Shown here: positions 24,862-34,292 of the stretch, in pieces
Layout of the letters: each line of letters begins with the position of its first letter
How positions within the stretch are numbered: the first letter of the stretch is position 1
Assembly (NCBI RefSeq): GCF_001689125.2
Contig: NZ_CP015405.2
Span: 1,145,001-1,209,000, forward strand
Reading direction: 5' to 3'
Source of the DNA: Blautia pseudococcoides
GTDB lineage: Bacteria; Bacillota; Clostridia; Lachnospirales; Lachnospiraceae
DNA length: 64,000 bases
Notes under the pieces: generated by a model
Told to the model about the DNA's origin: nothing
The model's database searches: none
Seen by the model: only the letters and a program-made list of their open reading frames with translations
Program-made: the position numbers and the translations under genes

Positions 24862-25620
24862 ATGAAAAGTATTCAGGAAATCCGCGCAGAATTTCAGGCT
24901 GCGGCGATGACAGAGCTGGATGCTCTGTGCGCAGTCTATATAGAAGATGAGCGGAAAGGTGTACAGGCCCTGATCGGGAAGGCGAAGAAGTACCAGGAAA
25001 GGCTGGAAGCGGAGCGGGCACGTACTGAGAAGATGAAGGTTTATGAGTATCAGTATGAGCATCTGGGCTATGTCTGCGGTATTGACGAGGCCGGAAGGGG
25101 GCCTCTTGCGGGACCTGTGACTGCCGGTGCTGTTATTCTTCCCAAGGACTGCGGACTCCTTTATCTCAATGATTCCAAACAGCTTTCAGAGAAAAGACGC
25201 GGGGAATTATATGATGTGATCATGGAAAATGCGGTCAGTGTGGGTGTTGGGTTTGCCAGCCCTGCCAGAATTGATGAGATCAATATTCTGCAGGCGACCT
25301 ATGAAGCCATGCGGGAGGCAGTGTCCAAACTCACGGTCCGCCCCCAGATTTTGTTAAATGACGCAGTGACCATCCCGGGTATGGAGATTCCCCAGGTTCC
25401 TATTATAAAGGGGGATGCAAAAAGTATTTCCATTGCCGCTGCCAGTATCATTGCAAAAGTGACCAGGGACAGGCTTATGAGAGAGTACGACAAAATAATG
25501 CCCGAATACGGATTTGCCTCCCATAAGGGATATGGGGCGGCTTCCCATATAGAGGCCATAAGGAAATACGGGCCGTCTCCCATTCACCGGGCCACTTTTA
25601 TCAGGAATTTTATTGCATGA
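24862..25620 (+). CDS. rnhB: Ribonuclease HII
   Basis: A 252-residue enzyme that cuts the RNA strand of RNA-DNA hybrids and removes single ribonucleotides from DNA. The active site starts with CGIDEAGRGPLAGPV near residue 74 (Asp-Glu pair), NDSKQLSEKRR follows, and AAASIIAKVTRD near residue 194 has the family Asp. A 70-residue N-terminal helical extension is normal for Firmicutes. An ATG at 24850 is possible, but AAAGG touches it; the ATG at 24862 has better spacing. It lies in the rbgA-rnhB-yraN string. Confidence 0.93.
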   Translation: MKSIQEIRAEFQAAAMTELDALCAVYIEDERKGVQALIGKAKKYQERLEAERARTEKMKVYEYQYEHLGYVCGIDEAGRGPLAGPVTAGAVILPKDCGLLYLNDSKQLSEKRRGELYDVIMENAVSVGVGFASPARIDEINILQATYEAMREAVSKLTVRPQILLNDAVTIPGMEIPQVPIIKGDAKSISIAAASIIAKVTRDRLMREYDKIMPEYGFASHKGYGAASHIEAIRKYGPSPIHRATFIRNFIA

Positions 25621-25632
25621 GGATATAAGGGT

Positions 25633-25992
25633 ATGAGAAAATCCACAAGAGAGACAGGAACGCTGTATGAAGAGAGCGCTGCACTGTATTTGGAGCGGCA
25701 TGGATACCGGATCCTGGAGAAAAATTTCCGTTGTCAGAGAGGGGAGATTGATTTGATTGCCATGGACGGGGAATACCTCTGTTTTGTTGAGGTGAAATTT
25801 AGAGAGAGCTCTGACTGCGGTGGTCCGTTTCTTGCAGTGGATAACAAAAAACAGCGCCGGATATGTCAGACGGCGCTGTTTTATCTTATGAGAAGAGGAT
25901 TATCAGAGGAAACACCCTGCAGATTTGATGTGGTGGGGATCACACCAGATGACACTGCGCTTATTAAGGATGCGTTTCCTTACCATACATAG
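25633..25992 (+). CDS. yraN: YraN/UPF0102 family endonuclease-like protein
   Basis: A 119-residue protein with a restriction-endonuclease-like fold. Residues 14-60 have the family pattern: YEESAALYLERHGYRILEKN, then GEIDLIAMDG and CFVEVKFRES, giving the E, D and E-x-K of a PD-(D/E)XK site. It lies 12 bases after rnhB, a frequent neighbour in bacteria, and is thought to take part in DNA processing; its substrate is not established. Confidence 0.9.
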   Translation: MRKSTRETGTLYEESAALYLERHGYRILEKNFRCQRGEIDLIAMDGEYLCFVEVKFRESSDCGGPFLAVDNKKQRRICQTALFYLMRRGLSEETPCRFDVVGITPDDTALIKDAFPYHT

Positions 25993-26007
25993 AAGGGAGA
26001 GCAAGAC

Positions 26008-26889
26008 ATGAAAAACAGCATAGGCGGTACTATGGAAATTAATTGGAAGGCCGGCATAGATGAGCACATGAATGTCCACAAAACAAACGGCGTTTGGTAC
26101 CTGACATACCCTGTTTTTGAGGAAATTCCGGAAATTGTACATGGATTTTCCACCAGGCTTGGGGGAGTGAGCAGGGGGGACTGTACATCCATGAACCTGA
26201 GCTTTGCCAGAGGCGACCGTGAGGAAGATGTCAGGGAGAATTACAGAAGGCTTGCTGCTGCTGTGGGATTTTCCCCGGAGCAGATCGTCTGCTCTGACCA
26301 GACCCATACCACCAATGTGCGTGTGGTCACAGAGGCGGACAGGGGAAAAGGAATTTCCATCCCCAGGGATTACACAGATGTGGACGGACTTGTAACGAAT
26401 GTTCCGGGTCTGGTGCTTGCCACCTTTTATGCGGATTGTGTCCCGTTATATTTTGTGGACCCTGAAAAGCGCGTCATTGGTTTATCACACTCCGGTTGGA
26501 AGGGAACTGTGGGCAGGATAGGAAAAGTGACGGCGGAGACAATGCAGAGGGAATATGGGTGCAGGCCGGAGGATATCCTGGCTGCCATAGGCCCTTCTAT
26601 CTGCCAGGAATGCTATGAGGTCAGCAGGGATGTGGCAGAGCAGTTTCAAGAGGCATTTCCGGTTTCGGAACACGGGAAGATCCTGAAGGAGAAAGGCCAT
26701 GGCAAATATCTTTTAAACCTTTGGGCAGCAAATGCGCTGATTTTCCGGGAGGCAGGTATCCTTCCCGCTCATATCTCTTATCCGGGAATCTGTACCTGCT
26801 GTAATCCCCGGTTTTTATTTTCCCACAGGGCCAGTAAAGGAAAAAGGGGAAATCTGGGAGCATTCCTCGGATTGCGCGAAATCAATTGA
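26008..26889 (+). CDS. pgeF: Peptidoglycan editing factor PgeF (YfiH/laccase-domain family)
   Basis: A 293-residue protein of the DUF152 family. Members are purine nucleoside phosphorylase/adenosine deaminase-like enzymes with a zinc site, and in E. coli the homologue keeps aberrant muropeptides out of the wall. Metal ligands are visible: TRLGGVSRGD near residue 49, DQTHTTNV near residue 97, ADCVPLYF near residue 144, HSGWKGTVGRI near residue 161, and a late ICTCCNPRFLFSHRAS near residue 254. ATG after GGGAG. Last gene of the rplS-to-pgeF run. Confidence 0.88.
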   Translation: MKNSIGGTMEINWKAGIDEHMNVHKTNGVWYLTYPVFEEIPEIVHGFSTRLGGVSRGDCTSMNLSFARGDREEDVRENYRRLAAAVGFSPEQIVCSDQTHTTNVRVVTEADRGKGISIPRDYTDVDGLVTNVPGLVLATFYADCVPLYFVDPEKRVIGLSHSGWKGTVGRIGKVTAETMQREYGCRPEDILAAIGPSICQECYEVSRDVAEQFQEAFPVSEHGKILKEKGHGKYLLNLWAANALIFREAGILPAHISYPGICTCCNPRFLFSHRASKGKRGNLGAFLGLREIN

Positions 26890-26960
26890 CTTAATGCATA
26901 AATTTTAGGGTTGTTTTTTTGTGAATATTACATAGTTGTTACAAAATATGTAAAAAAGCT

Positions 26961-26988
26961 TTGCATTTAGTAATCTGTGTGTTATAAT
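26961..26988 (+). promoter_or_regulatory. Promoter for the coiled-coil/3D-domain gene
   Basis: TTGCAT at 26961-26966 and TATAAT at 26983-26988 with a 16-base spacer, 31 bases before the ATG. Confidence 0.7.
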
Positions 26989-27019
26989 TAGGTTCGTAAT
27001 GAAAAAAGGAGCTTAGAAT

Positions 27020-28249
27020 ATGAGAAATAAAAAATGTACAAGCTTATTTTTGACATTCCTGATTGCGAGTCTTACCATAACTCCGGTATACGCGTCTGCA
27101 ACCCAGAAAAAGATTACAGAAGCGGAACAGCAGAAAACTGAGACACAAAGTAATTTGAACGCCTCACAGGATAAGATCAGCTCTCTGGAAGCCAAAAAAG
27201 GTGATCTGGAGGGATACCTTACGGAGTTGAACCGGCAGCTTACGGACCTGAGTAAGAACCTCTCAGATCTACAGGAAAAGTCAGATGCTAAGCAGGCAGA
27301 GTTACAACAGATCGAAGAGGAACTGAATGATGCGAAAGCCCGCAGGGAAGAGCAGTATGAGAGCATGAAGCTTCGTATTCAGTACATGTATGAGAATGGC
27401 AATGATTCCTACATGACTATGCTGACAGAAGCAAAGGACTTTACAGACTTCCTGAACAAGGCAGAGAACATTATGCAGCTCACAAAGTACGACCGGAAGA
27501 TGCTGAACCTCTACAAGGAGACACAGCAGGAAATTGAAAATAAAGAAGCCGGTGCGAAAAAAGAGCAGGAAGCGCTTGAAGAACTGAAGCAGGAAAGTAT
27601 GGACAAGCAGGCGGAGGTATCCGACCTGGTCAGAAATACATCCAAGCAGATTGATACATACAGCTCACAGATTGACAGTGAGCAGAGCGCAGCAAAAGAG
27701 CTGCTGGAGAAAGTAAATTCCCAGGAAGCCGTGATAGACAGCCTGATGAAACAGCAGAAGGATGAGGAAGCGGCAGCAGCGCTTGCAGCGCAGAAAGCCC
27801 AGGAGGAAGCAGCAAGAAAGGCAGAGCAGGAAGCCGCAGAACAGCAGGCTGCACAGCAGAATGCCTCAGAGGGATCCTCCCGGGATTATGACGACGTACA
27901 GGAAGAGATTCCTTCCAATACGGAAGCTTCACAGGAAAGCACAGAGCAGGAAGATACATCCTCAGACGATTCCCAGGGAAAATACCTGGGCAGATTCAGA
28001 CTGACAGGTTATTGTAACTGTGCTCTCTGCCACGGACAGGGATACACAGCCAGCGGTACGGTTCCCCAGGCGGGAAGGACCGTGGCTATGAACGGTATTC
28101 CATTTGGAACAAAGCTTCTGATCAACGGAGGCGTCTATGTTGTGGAAGACAGAGGTGTACCTTACGGCAATGTGGATATCTACCATGATACACATGACCA
28201 GGCACTTTCCTTTGGTGTGGGATATGCGGAAGTATACCAGTTGAATTAA
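27020..28249 (+). CDS. Secreted coiled-coil protein with C-terminal 3D (lytic transglycosylase-like) domain
   Basis: A 409-residue exported protein. Residues 1-26 are a signal peptide ending near VYA. Residues 27-250 are long coiled coils like the CwlO/EnvC-type N-terminal domain that regulates wall hydrolases. Residues 250-320 are an Ala/Glu/Gln-rich linker. Residues 325-409 are a 3D domain (LTGYCNCALCHGQGYTASGT, then FGTKLLINGGVYVVEDRG and VDIYHDTHDQALSFGVG) with the three Asp that give the fold its name, as in MltA and YocH. It probably cuts glycan strands during growth. ATG after AAAGGAG. Confidence 0.87.
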   Translation: MRNKKCTSLFLTFLIASLTITPVYASATQKKITEAEQQKTETQSNLNASQDKISSLEAKKGDLEGYLTELNRQLTDLSKNLSDLQEKSDAKQAELQQIEEELNDAKARREEQYESMKLRIQYMYENGNDSYMTMLTEAKDFTDFLNKAENIMQLTKYDRKMLNLYKETQQEIENKEAGAKKEQEALEELKQESMDKQAEVSDLVRNTSKQIDTYSSQIDSEQSAAKELLEKVNSQEAVIDSLMKQQKDEEAAAALAAQKAQEEAARKAEQEAAEQQAAQQNASEGSSRDYDDVQEEIPSNTEASQESTEQEDTSSDDSQGKYLGRFRLTGYCNCALCHGQGYTASGTVPQAGRTVAMNGIPFGTKLLINGGVYVVEDRGVPYGNVDIYHDTHDQALSFGVGYAEVYQLN

Positions 28250-28252
28250 TTA

Positions 28253-28299
28253 AAATCTCCGTACAGGCGTTTAAAATCGCTTTGTACGGAGATTTTTTA
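28253..28299 (+). terminator. Intrinsic terminator after the 3D-domain gene
   Basis: AAATCTCCGTACA at 28253-28265 pairs with TGTACGGAGATTT at 28283-28295, then TTTTA. Confidence 0.9.
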
Positions 28300-28335
28300 T
28301 TGCAGGAGAAAAGTTCCCTAAGTTCCCTGGAAAAG

Positions 28336-28382
28336 GTTAAAAAAGCTGTACAAAACCGTTTGACGGGCATTGTACAGCTTTG
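28336..28382 (-). terminator. Intrinsic terminator after prs
   Basis: Read on the - strand, AAAGCTGTACAA (28381-28370) pairs with TTGTACAGCTTT (28353-28342), followed by a TTT run from the plus-strand A-run. Confidence 0.85.
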
Positions 28383-28443
28383 AGTTTTGTGCTTTTTGGG
28401 CAGAATACCAAACTTTCGGAGATTGGTTTCTATTATTTTATGT

Positions 28444-29610
28444 TTAGGAAAAACGGTTCAGCAGCTTATTGATCTTCTTTGTTGTAGAGCGAACCTTTTC
28501 TACGGACAGGTCATGGTTCAGAATGTCCATAATGCTTGCCAGATATTTACTCATATCAGCTTCCAGATAGTAAGGACGGTTCAGCAGATCCGGATTCCTG
28601 TAATTCAGGTTGGTGGTGATGACACGGTAAATATACTCTTTTTCAAAGTAGTCATCAAATTTTTCCAGACCGTCGGTGAAAAGTCCGAAGGTGGTGCAGA
28701 CAATGACGCGCCTTGCTTTCCTGTCCTTTAACTGTTTCGCCACATCCAGCATGCTTTCCCCCGAGGAGATCATGTCATCAATGACGATCACGTCTTTTCC
28801 TTCCACGGAATCACCTAAAAATTCATGGGCCACGATGGGGTTCCTGCCGTTAATAACGGTAGAGTAGTCCCGGCGTTTGTAGAACATACCCATATCCACA
28901 CCCAGAATATTGGAGAAGTACACCGCGCGCTGCATGGCGCCCTCATCCGGGCTGATGATCATCAGGTGCTCGTTGTCGATCTTAAAGTCGTCAATGGAAG
29001 CACACAGTGTCTTCAGGAATTGATAGGTGGGCATAAAGTTATCAAATCCGGAGAGGGGAATCGAGTTCTGTACCCGGGGATCGTGGGCGTCAAAGGTGAT
29101 GATATTGGATACACCCATCTGTACCAGTTCCTGCAGAGCCAGAGCACAGTCCAGGGATTCCCTCTTGCTTCTCTTGTGCTGACGGCTTTCGTAGAGGAAT
29201 GGCATGATAACGTTGATCCTGTGCGCTTTCCCTGTAGCAGTGGCGATAATACGCTTTAAATCCTGGTAGTGGTCATCCGGGGACATGTGGTTCACATGCC
29301 CGCTGACTTTATAAGTCAGGCTGTGATTGCACACATCCACCATAATAAAGAGGTCCGTGCCGCGCACGGATTCATTGATGATGCCCTTCGCTTCACCTGA
29401 GCCAAAGCGCGGACACTTGCAGTCAAGTAAAAAAGTATCTGCTGTATAACCGCGGAAATTAAGTCCGGACTGATTGTGAGAATCTAATTCCTTTCTGAAT
29501 TGTACCAGATGGGAATCCACCTGCTGGGCCAGCCTGCCACAGCTGTCCAGGGCTGCTATTTTAATAGGAGCCACCGGAATGGACTTCTCCAGTAAACTGA
29601 TATTGACCAT
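28444..29610 (-). CDS. prs: Ribose-phosphate pyrophosphokinase
   Basis: A 388-residue enzyme that makes PRPP from ribose-5-phosphate and ATP for nucleotide, His, Trp and NAD synthesis. It is longer than the 315-residue classic form, as in many Lachnospiraceae, with an extended N-terminus. Marks are FDAHDPRVQNSIPLSGFDN near residue 178 (metal and ATP loop), MIISPDEGAMQRAVYFS near residue 222, and the PRPP-binding VIVIDDMISSGESMLDVA near residue 282. The ATG lies at the 29610 end with GGAGG upstream on the - strand. Convergent with the 3D-domain gene, each with its own terminator. Confidence 0.92.
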   Translation of the reverse strand: MVNISLLEKSIPVAPIKIAALDSCGRLAQQVDSHLVQFRKELDSHNQSGLNFRGYTADTFLLDCKCPRFGSGEAKGIINESVRGTDLFIMVDVCNHSLTYKVSGHVNHMSPDDHYQDLKRIIATATGKAHRINVIMPFLYESRQHKRSKRESLDCALALQELVQMGVSNIITFDAHDPRVQNSIPLSGFDNFMPTYQFLKTLCASIDDFKIDNEHLMIISPDEGAMQRAVYFSNILGVDMGMFYKRRDYSTVINGRNPIVAHEFLGDSVEGKDVIVIDDMISSGESMLDVAKQLKDRKARRVIVCTTFGLFTDGLEKFDDYFEKEYIYRVITTNLNYRNPDLLNRPYYLEADMSKYLASIMDILNHDLSVEKVRSTTKKINKLLNRFS

Positions 29611-29692
29611 AATGACCTCCGTTAGAGTTTTTTTGACATATAATTACACATTAAGTTATAACATCCGAAAGTGAGCAGCGTCAAGGAAATTA

Positions 29693-29721
29693 TTGCTTTT
29701 TTTATGCTTTATTGGTATGAT
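29693..29721 (+). promoter_or_regulatory. Promoter for the DUF512-der-plsY-gpsA run
   Basis: TTGCTT at 29693-29698 and TATGAT at 29716-29721 with a 17-base spacer. A second candidate is TTGACA at 29633-29638 with TATAAC at 29657-29662 (18-base spacer). Confidence 0.5.
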
Positions 29722-29768
29722 AATAAATAGCGGGCATAAAATGATCCGTTTAGAAATGAGGAGAAATT

Positions 29769-31151
29769 GTGAAAAAATGCAGACATATCATCCGGGAAGT
29801 GGAAGCCGGAAGCATTGCCGAGGAGCTGGAACTGGCTTGTGGGGATGAACTTCTGTCGATCAACGGACAGGAGATTGAGGATGTCTTTGACTATCACTAC
29901 CTGGTGAATGATGAGTATATAGAGGTTCTTGTGCGGAAAGCTGACGGCGAGGAATGGGAGCTGGAGGTGGAAAAGGAGTACGAGGAGGACCTGGGGATCG
30001 TATTTGAGAGCAGTCTCATGGATGACTACCGTTCCTGCAGCAATAAATGCGTCTTCTGTTTTATTGACCAAATGCCTCCGGGTATGAGGGAAACCCTCTA
30101 TTTTAAAGATGATGATACCCGTTTGTCATTTCTACAGGGAAACTATGTAACGCTCACAAATATGAGTGACCATGATATTGACAGGATTATCCATTATCAT
30201 CTGGGACCCATTAATATTTCTTTCCATACAACCAATCCAGAGCTTCGCTGCCAAATGCTCCACAACCGTTTTGCCGGGGATATTTTCCCAAAGGTACAGA
30301 GGCTGTATGAGGCTGGAATTGAGATGAACGGGCAGATCGTACTGTGTAAAGGTCTGAATGACGGCAAAGAGCTAGAGAGAAGCATTGAGGAGCTGGCAGG
30401 CTATCTGCCTCATTTGAAAAGCGTCTCTGTGGTGCCGGTAGGATTAAGCAAATACAGGGATGGCCTGTATCCTTTGGAGCCATTTGGTAAAGAAGAGGCA
30501 CAAAATGTCATTTCCCTGATTGAAACATGGCAGAAACGGTTATATGAAGAATATGGCTTACATTTTATACACGCAAGTGATGAGTGGTATCTGACTGCCG
30601 AAAGAGAACTGCCCCCTGAAGAAAATTATGACGGCTACCTGCAGCTTGATAATGGTGTGGGAATGCTGCGGCTGCTGGAGAGTGAAGTGCAGGAGGCCAT
30701 GAAAAATCTTTCCGGGGACGAAAGAAAGCTGGAGGTATCTTTTGCAACCGGTCAACTGGCATATCCCTTTATCCGCAGATACGCGGACCAGGTGGAAAAG
30801 TGCTATCCCCATGTTAAGATCCATGGCTACTGTGTGGAGAACCGTTTCTTTGGGGAGAAGATCACGGTGTCAGGGCTTTTGACCGGACAGGATATCATGG
30901 AACAGCTTCAGGGCAGGCCTCTCGGGGAATACCTGCTGCTGCCCTGCAATCTGCTCAGAAGCGGTGAGAATGTGTTTCTCGATGATGTGACCGTAGAGCA
31001 GGTGGAAAAACAGTTAAATACTCCCGTTAAAATAGTGGAAGAGGACGGCGCCTCTCTGGTGTCGGCACTTCTGGAAAAAGAGGCGGGAAGAGCACATAGA
31101 AGGAGACAGATGTATGAGCAAACCGATCGTAGCAATTGTTGGACGACCTAA
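29769..31151 (+). CDS. DUF512 radical SAM protein with N-terminal PDZ-like domain
   Basis: A 460-residue protein of the family of Fe-S oxidoreductases with a C-terminal DUF512 domain. Residues 1-60 are PDZ-like ([20 protein letters not shown]). Residues 78-90 carry the radical SAM cluster as [21 protein letters not shown] near residue 156 and the catalytic-core strands follow; DUF512 covers about 300-440 ([16 protein letters not shown]). GTG start after GAGGAG. The last 38 bases overlap der, and the pair is conserved in Clostridia. The reaction is unknown, and co-occurrence with Der suggests a ribosome- or translation-linked role, which is inference. Confidence 0.85.
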   Translation: MKKCRHIIREVEAGSIAEELELACGDELLSINGQEIEDVFDYHYLVNDEYIEVLVRKADGEEWELEVEKEYEEDLGIVFESSLMDDYRSCSNKCVFCFIDQMPPGMRETLYFKDDDTRLSFLQGNYVTLTNMSDHDIDRIIHYHLGPINISFHTTNPELRCQMLHNRFAGDIFPKVQRLYEAGIEMNGQIVLCKGLNDGKELERSIEELAGYLPHLKSVSVVPVGLSKYRDGLYPLEPFGKEEAQNVISLIETWQKRLYEEYGLHFIHASDEWYLTAERELPPEENYDGYLQLDNGVGMLRLLESEVQEAMKNLSGDERKLEVSFATGQLAYPFIRRYADQVEKCYPHVKIHGYCVENRFFGEKITVSGLLTGQDIMEQLQGRPLGEYLLLPCNLLRSGENVFLDDVTVEQVEKQLNTPVKIVEEDGASLVSALLEKEAGRAHRRRQMYEQTDRSNCWTT

Positions 31152-32439
31152 TGTGGGAAAATCCACACTTTTTAACGCCCTGGCAGGAGAGAAGATCTCC
31201 ATTGTAAAGGATACGCCGGGCGTGACCAGGGACCGTATATATGCGGATGTGAACTGGCTGGATAAATCCTTTACCCTGATAGATACCGGCGGTATCGAAC
31301 CGGACAGCAAGGACATTATCCTTTCACAGATGCGGGAGCAGGCACAGATCGCCATTGATACCGCGGATGTGATCATTTTTATCACCGATGTGCGCCAAGG
31401 GCTGGTGGATTCGGATGCCAAGGTGGCAGATATGCTCAGAAGAAGCGGCAAACCCGTGGTTTTGGTGGTAAATAAAGTGGACAACTTTGACAAATTTATT
31501 ATGGATACCTACGAATTTTACAATCTGGGTATCGGAGAGCCGGTGCCTATCTCCTCTACAGGAAAGCTGGGCATTGGTGATATGCTGGAAAAAGTGGTGG
31601 AGTATTTTGATGAGGATGCAGTGGACGGCGATGAGGAAGAGATTCCCAAAATCGCGGTGGTGGGAAAACCAAATGTAGGAAAATCCTCTCTGATCAACAA
31701 GATGATCGGAGAATCCCGTGTCATTGTATCCGACATTGCGGGAACCACAAGGGATGCCATTGATACCAGGGTGGAATGGAAGGACAGAGAATACATTTTC
31801 ATTGACACGGCAGGACTGAGAAGAAAGAGCAAAATTAAAGAGGAGCTGGAACGGTACAGTATTATCCGTACCGTGACGGCTGTGGAGCGGGCGGATGTGG
31901 TTGTTATGATGATTGATGCCACAGAGGGCGTGACTGAGCAGGACGCCAAGATCGCGGGCATTGCCCACGAGAGGGGCAAGGGAGTCATCATTGCCGTGAA
32001 TAAGTGGGATGCCATCGAGAAAAACGATAAAACGATTTACAAGTTCACAGATAAAGTAAGGGAAGTGTTGTCCTACATGCCCTATGCGGAGATCATTTTC
32101 ATATCCGCTGAGACAGGACAGAGAATCCCCAAGTTGTTTGAGACCATTGATATGGTGCTTGAAAATCAGACACTGAGAGTCCAGACAGGTGTGCTCAATG
32201 AAATCATGACAGAAGCTGTGGCTATGCAGCAGCCACCCTCTGACAAGGGAAAACGCCTGAAATTGTTTTATATTACACAGGTGGCGGTCAAGCCTCCTAC
32301 CTTCGTTATTTTTGTCAATGACAAAGAGCTGATGCATTTCTCCTACACCAGATACCTGGAGAATAAAATCAGAGATACCTTTGGATTTAAGGGAACATCC
32401 CTGAAATTCATCATAAGGGAACGCAAAGAAAAGGAGTAG
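31114..32439 (+). CDS. der: Ribosome biogenesis GTPase Der (EngA)
   Basis: A 441-residue protein with two tandem GTPase domains and a C-terminal KH-like domain, essential for 50S assembly. First G domain: GRPNVGKST near residue 8, DTGG near residue 57, NKVD near residue 119. Second: GKPNVGKSS near residue 184, DTAG near residue 231, NKWD near residue 296. KH-like domain begins near residue 352. ATG with GGAG upstream inside the DUF512 gene. Confidence 0.97.
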   Translation: MSKPIVAIVGRPNVGKSTLFNALAGEKISIVKDTPGVTRDRIYADVNWLDKSFTLIDTGGIEPDSKDIILSQMREQAQIAIDTADVIIFITDVRQGLVDSDAKVADMLRRSGKPVVLVVNKVDNFDKFIMDTYEFYNLGIGEPVPISSTGKLGIGDMLEKVVEYFDEDAVDGDEEEIPKIAVVGKPNVGKSSLINKMIGESRVIVSDIAGTTRDAIDTRVEWKDREYIFIDTAGLRRKSKIKEELERYSIIRTVTAVERADVVVMMIDATEGVTEQDAKIAGIAHERGKGVIIAVNKWDAIEKNDKTIYKFTDKVREVLSYMPYAEIIFISAETGQRIPKLFETIDMVLENQTLRVQTGVLNEIMTEAVAMQQPPSDKGKRLKLFYITQVAVKPPTFVIFVNDKELMHFSYTRYLENKIRDTFGFKGTSLKFIIRERKEKE

Positions 32440-32447
32440 GATGACAA

Positions 32448-33089
32448 ATGCTGGTACGAATTGTGAGTCTGCTGATTGGTTATGCGTTTGGTCTGTTCCA
32501 GACCTCTTATATTTACGGAAGAAAAAACGGAATTGATATCCGGGAACACGGAAGCGGGAATGCGGGGACAACGAATGCGCTCCGCACCCTGGGCAAGAAG
32601 GCAGGAGCTGTTACTCTTTTGGGGGACTGTCTGAAATGTGCCCTGGCGATCCTGGCGGTCTATCTGCTTTTCGGCAGCAGCCACCCCCAATTGGTTCGGC
32701 TGCTGGAGCTGTATGCCGGCGCAGGATGTATACTGGGACATAACTTTCCCTTCTATCTGCGCTTTAAGGGTGGGAAGGGGATTGCAGCTTCTGTCGGGCT
32801 GGTGGCGGCTTTTGACTGGCGGTTGTTTCTGATCTGTGCGGTTGTGTTTTTTACGGCATTTTTCCTGAGCCACTATGTGTCTCTGGGGTCTCTGCTGGCA
32901 TATTTCTTTTTCGCTGTGGGGGTGATCGTATCAGGACAGATAGGCAGGTATGATGTGGACCCGGGAGTGCTCCACGAGATGTACATACTGGCACTGCTTT
33001 TGATGGCGCTGGCTTTCTGGCGGCACAGACAGAACATTGTACGTCTGATCCGCGGTAATGAGAATAAGATTTTTCTGGGGAAACATTAA
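32448..33089 (+). CDS. plsY: Glycerol-3-phosphate acyltransferase PlsY
   Basis: A 213-residue membrane enzyme with about five helices that transfers acyl groups from acyl-phosphate to glycerol-3-phosphate, the first step of phospholipid synthesis. The three conserved loops are visible: GSGNAGTTNALRTLG near residue 38, GHNFPFYLRFKGGKGIA near residue 99, and VSLGSLLAY near residue 144. ATG eight bases after der. It feeds the same pathway as the next gene, gpsA, which supplies the substrate. Confidence 0.95.
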   Translation: MLVRIVSLLIGYAFGLFQTSYIYGRKNGIDIREHGSGNAGTTNALRTLGKKAGAVTLLGDCLKCALAILAVYLLFGSSHPQLVRLLELYAGAGCILGHNFPFYLRFKGGKGIAASVGLVAAFDWRLFLICAVVFFTAFFLSHYVSLGSLLAYFFFAVGVIVSGQIGRYDVDPGVLHEMYILALLLMALAFWRHRQNIVRLIRGNENKIFLGKH

Positions 33090-33112
33090 GTGATTATTTT
33101 ATGGAGGATAGC

Positions 33113-34123
33113 ATGGCAAAAGTAAGTGTGATTGGAGCAGGAAGCTGGGGAACCGCCCTGTCCATGCTGCTTTGCGGCAACGGACATGACACGGTTTTGT
33201 GGTCTCACAGGGAGGAACAGGCAGAGGAACTGCGAAGGACAAGGGAGCATAAGACAAAGCTGCCCGGTGTCAGGCTGCCGGAGGAGATTTGTATAACCAG
33301 CAGTCTCAAAGAGGCGCTGGAGGGGAAAGATGTGATCGTCCTGGCCGTGCCCTCCGTGGCAGTCCGGGCTACCGCAAGAAAGATGAACCCTTTTATCCGC
33401 TACGGACAGCTTATTGTGAATGTAGCAAAGGGGATTGAGGAGCATACCCTCACCACCCTTACGGATATGATAGAGGAGGAAATCCCCAATTCACAGGCAT
33501 GTGTTCTCTCAGGACCAAGCCACGCGGAGGAGGTGAGCAGGAATCTGCCCACAACCTGCGTGGTGGGGGCAAAGCGGAAAGAGACTGCGGAATATCTGCA
33601 GAATATTTTTATGAGCCCTGCGTTCCGCGTGTATATCAGCCCGGATATGCTGGGTATTGAATTGGGGGGAGCTCTGAAAAATGTCATTGCTCTGGCTGCG
33701 GGAACCGCGGATGGTCTGGGATACGGGGATAATACAAAAGCAGCGCTGATCACCCGAGGAATGGCAGAGATCGCAAGACTGGGAATTGCCATGGGAGCGC
33801 GCCCGGATACCTTTTACGGACTTTCCGGGATCGGCGATCTGATCGTTACCTGCGCCAGTGTTCACAGCCGGAACCGCAAGGCCGGATTTCTCATGGGGCA
33901 GGGGCGTTCCATGGAGGAAGCAATGGATGAGGTGAATATGGTGGTGGAAGGTGTCTTCTCCGCAAAGGCGGGAAGGGAGCTTGCAGAGAAATACAAAGTG
34001 GAAATGCCTATCATAGAACAAGTGAACCGGGTGCTTTTCGAAGGCAGGACTCCGGCGGAAGCAGTATCTGACCTGATGGTGAGAGACAAGAAAATTGAAT
34101 CCTGGGACGGCAGTTGGAAATGA
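33113..34123 (+). CDS. gpsA: Glycerol-3-phosphate dehydrogenase (NAD(P)+)
   Basis: A 336-residue cytoplasmic enzyme that reduces dihydroxyacetone phosphate to sn-glycerol-3-phosphate. N-terminal VIGAGSWGTALS is the dinucleotide loop; LSGPSHAEEV near residue 135 and the catalytic-Lys stretch ELGGALKNVIALAAG near residue 184 follow; GLSGIGDLIVTC near residue 238 is family-typical. The ATG at 33113 is preferred to one at 33101 because GGAGG lies between them. Confidence 0.96.
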   Translation: MAKVSVIGAGSWGTALSMLLCGNGHDTVLWSHREEQAEELRRTREHKTKLPGVRLPEEICITSSLKEALEGKDVIVLAVPSVAVRATARKMNPFIRYGQLIVNVAKGIEEHTLTTLTDMIEEEIPNSQACVLSGPSHAEEVSRNLPTTCVVGAKRKETAEYLQNIFMSPAFRVYISPDMLGIELGGALKNVIALAAGTADGLGYGDNTKAALITRGMAEIARLGIAMGARPDTFYGLSGIGDLIVTCASVHSRNRKAGFLMGQGRSMEEAMDEVNMVVEGVFSAKAGRELAEKYKVEMPIIEQVNRVLFEGRTPAEAVSDLMVRDKKIESWDGSWK

Positions 34124-34149
34124 GGGCGCAGTATGCCCTCATTTCCTTT
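34121..34149 (+). terminator. Terminator overlapping the gpsA stop codon
   Basis: TGAGGGC at 34121-34127 (including the stop) pairs with GCCCTCA at 34135-34141, then TTTCCTTT. A perfect 18-bp palindrome, TCTAAAGAATTCTTTAGA, follows at 34149-34166. Confidence 0.65.
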
Positions 34150-34197
34150 CTAAAGAATTCTTTAGAGAACGTTAAGAAAAGTTTTCGGATTTCCAAA

Positions 34198-34247
34198 TTG
34201 ACAATTTAAGATTTGTGATGTATGGTTGTACTAATGATGTAGTACAA
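34198..34247 (+). promoter_or_regulatory. Promoter and perfect 8+8 palindromic operator of the ABC export operon
   Basis: TTGACA at 34198-34203 and TATGGT at 34221-34226 with 17 bases between. The operator TTGTACTA at 34226-34233, spacer of six, TAGTACAA at 34240-34247 starts at the last base of the -10 box, where a bound repressor would block initiation. It resembles operators of YtrA-type GntR repressors, but no such gene is in the window. Confidence 0.65.
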
Positions 34248-34292
34248 TCGAAAATTGCACTGCATTTGGAAGATGCAGGGGAGGATGTGTGT

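Noticed and set aside
31324..32571. A 415-codon - strand frame across der
   Set aside because: Antisense shadow of a well-conserved two-domain GTPase gene; no motif.
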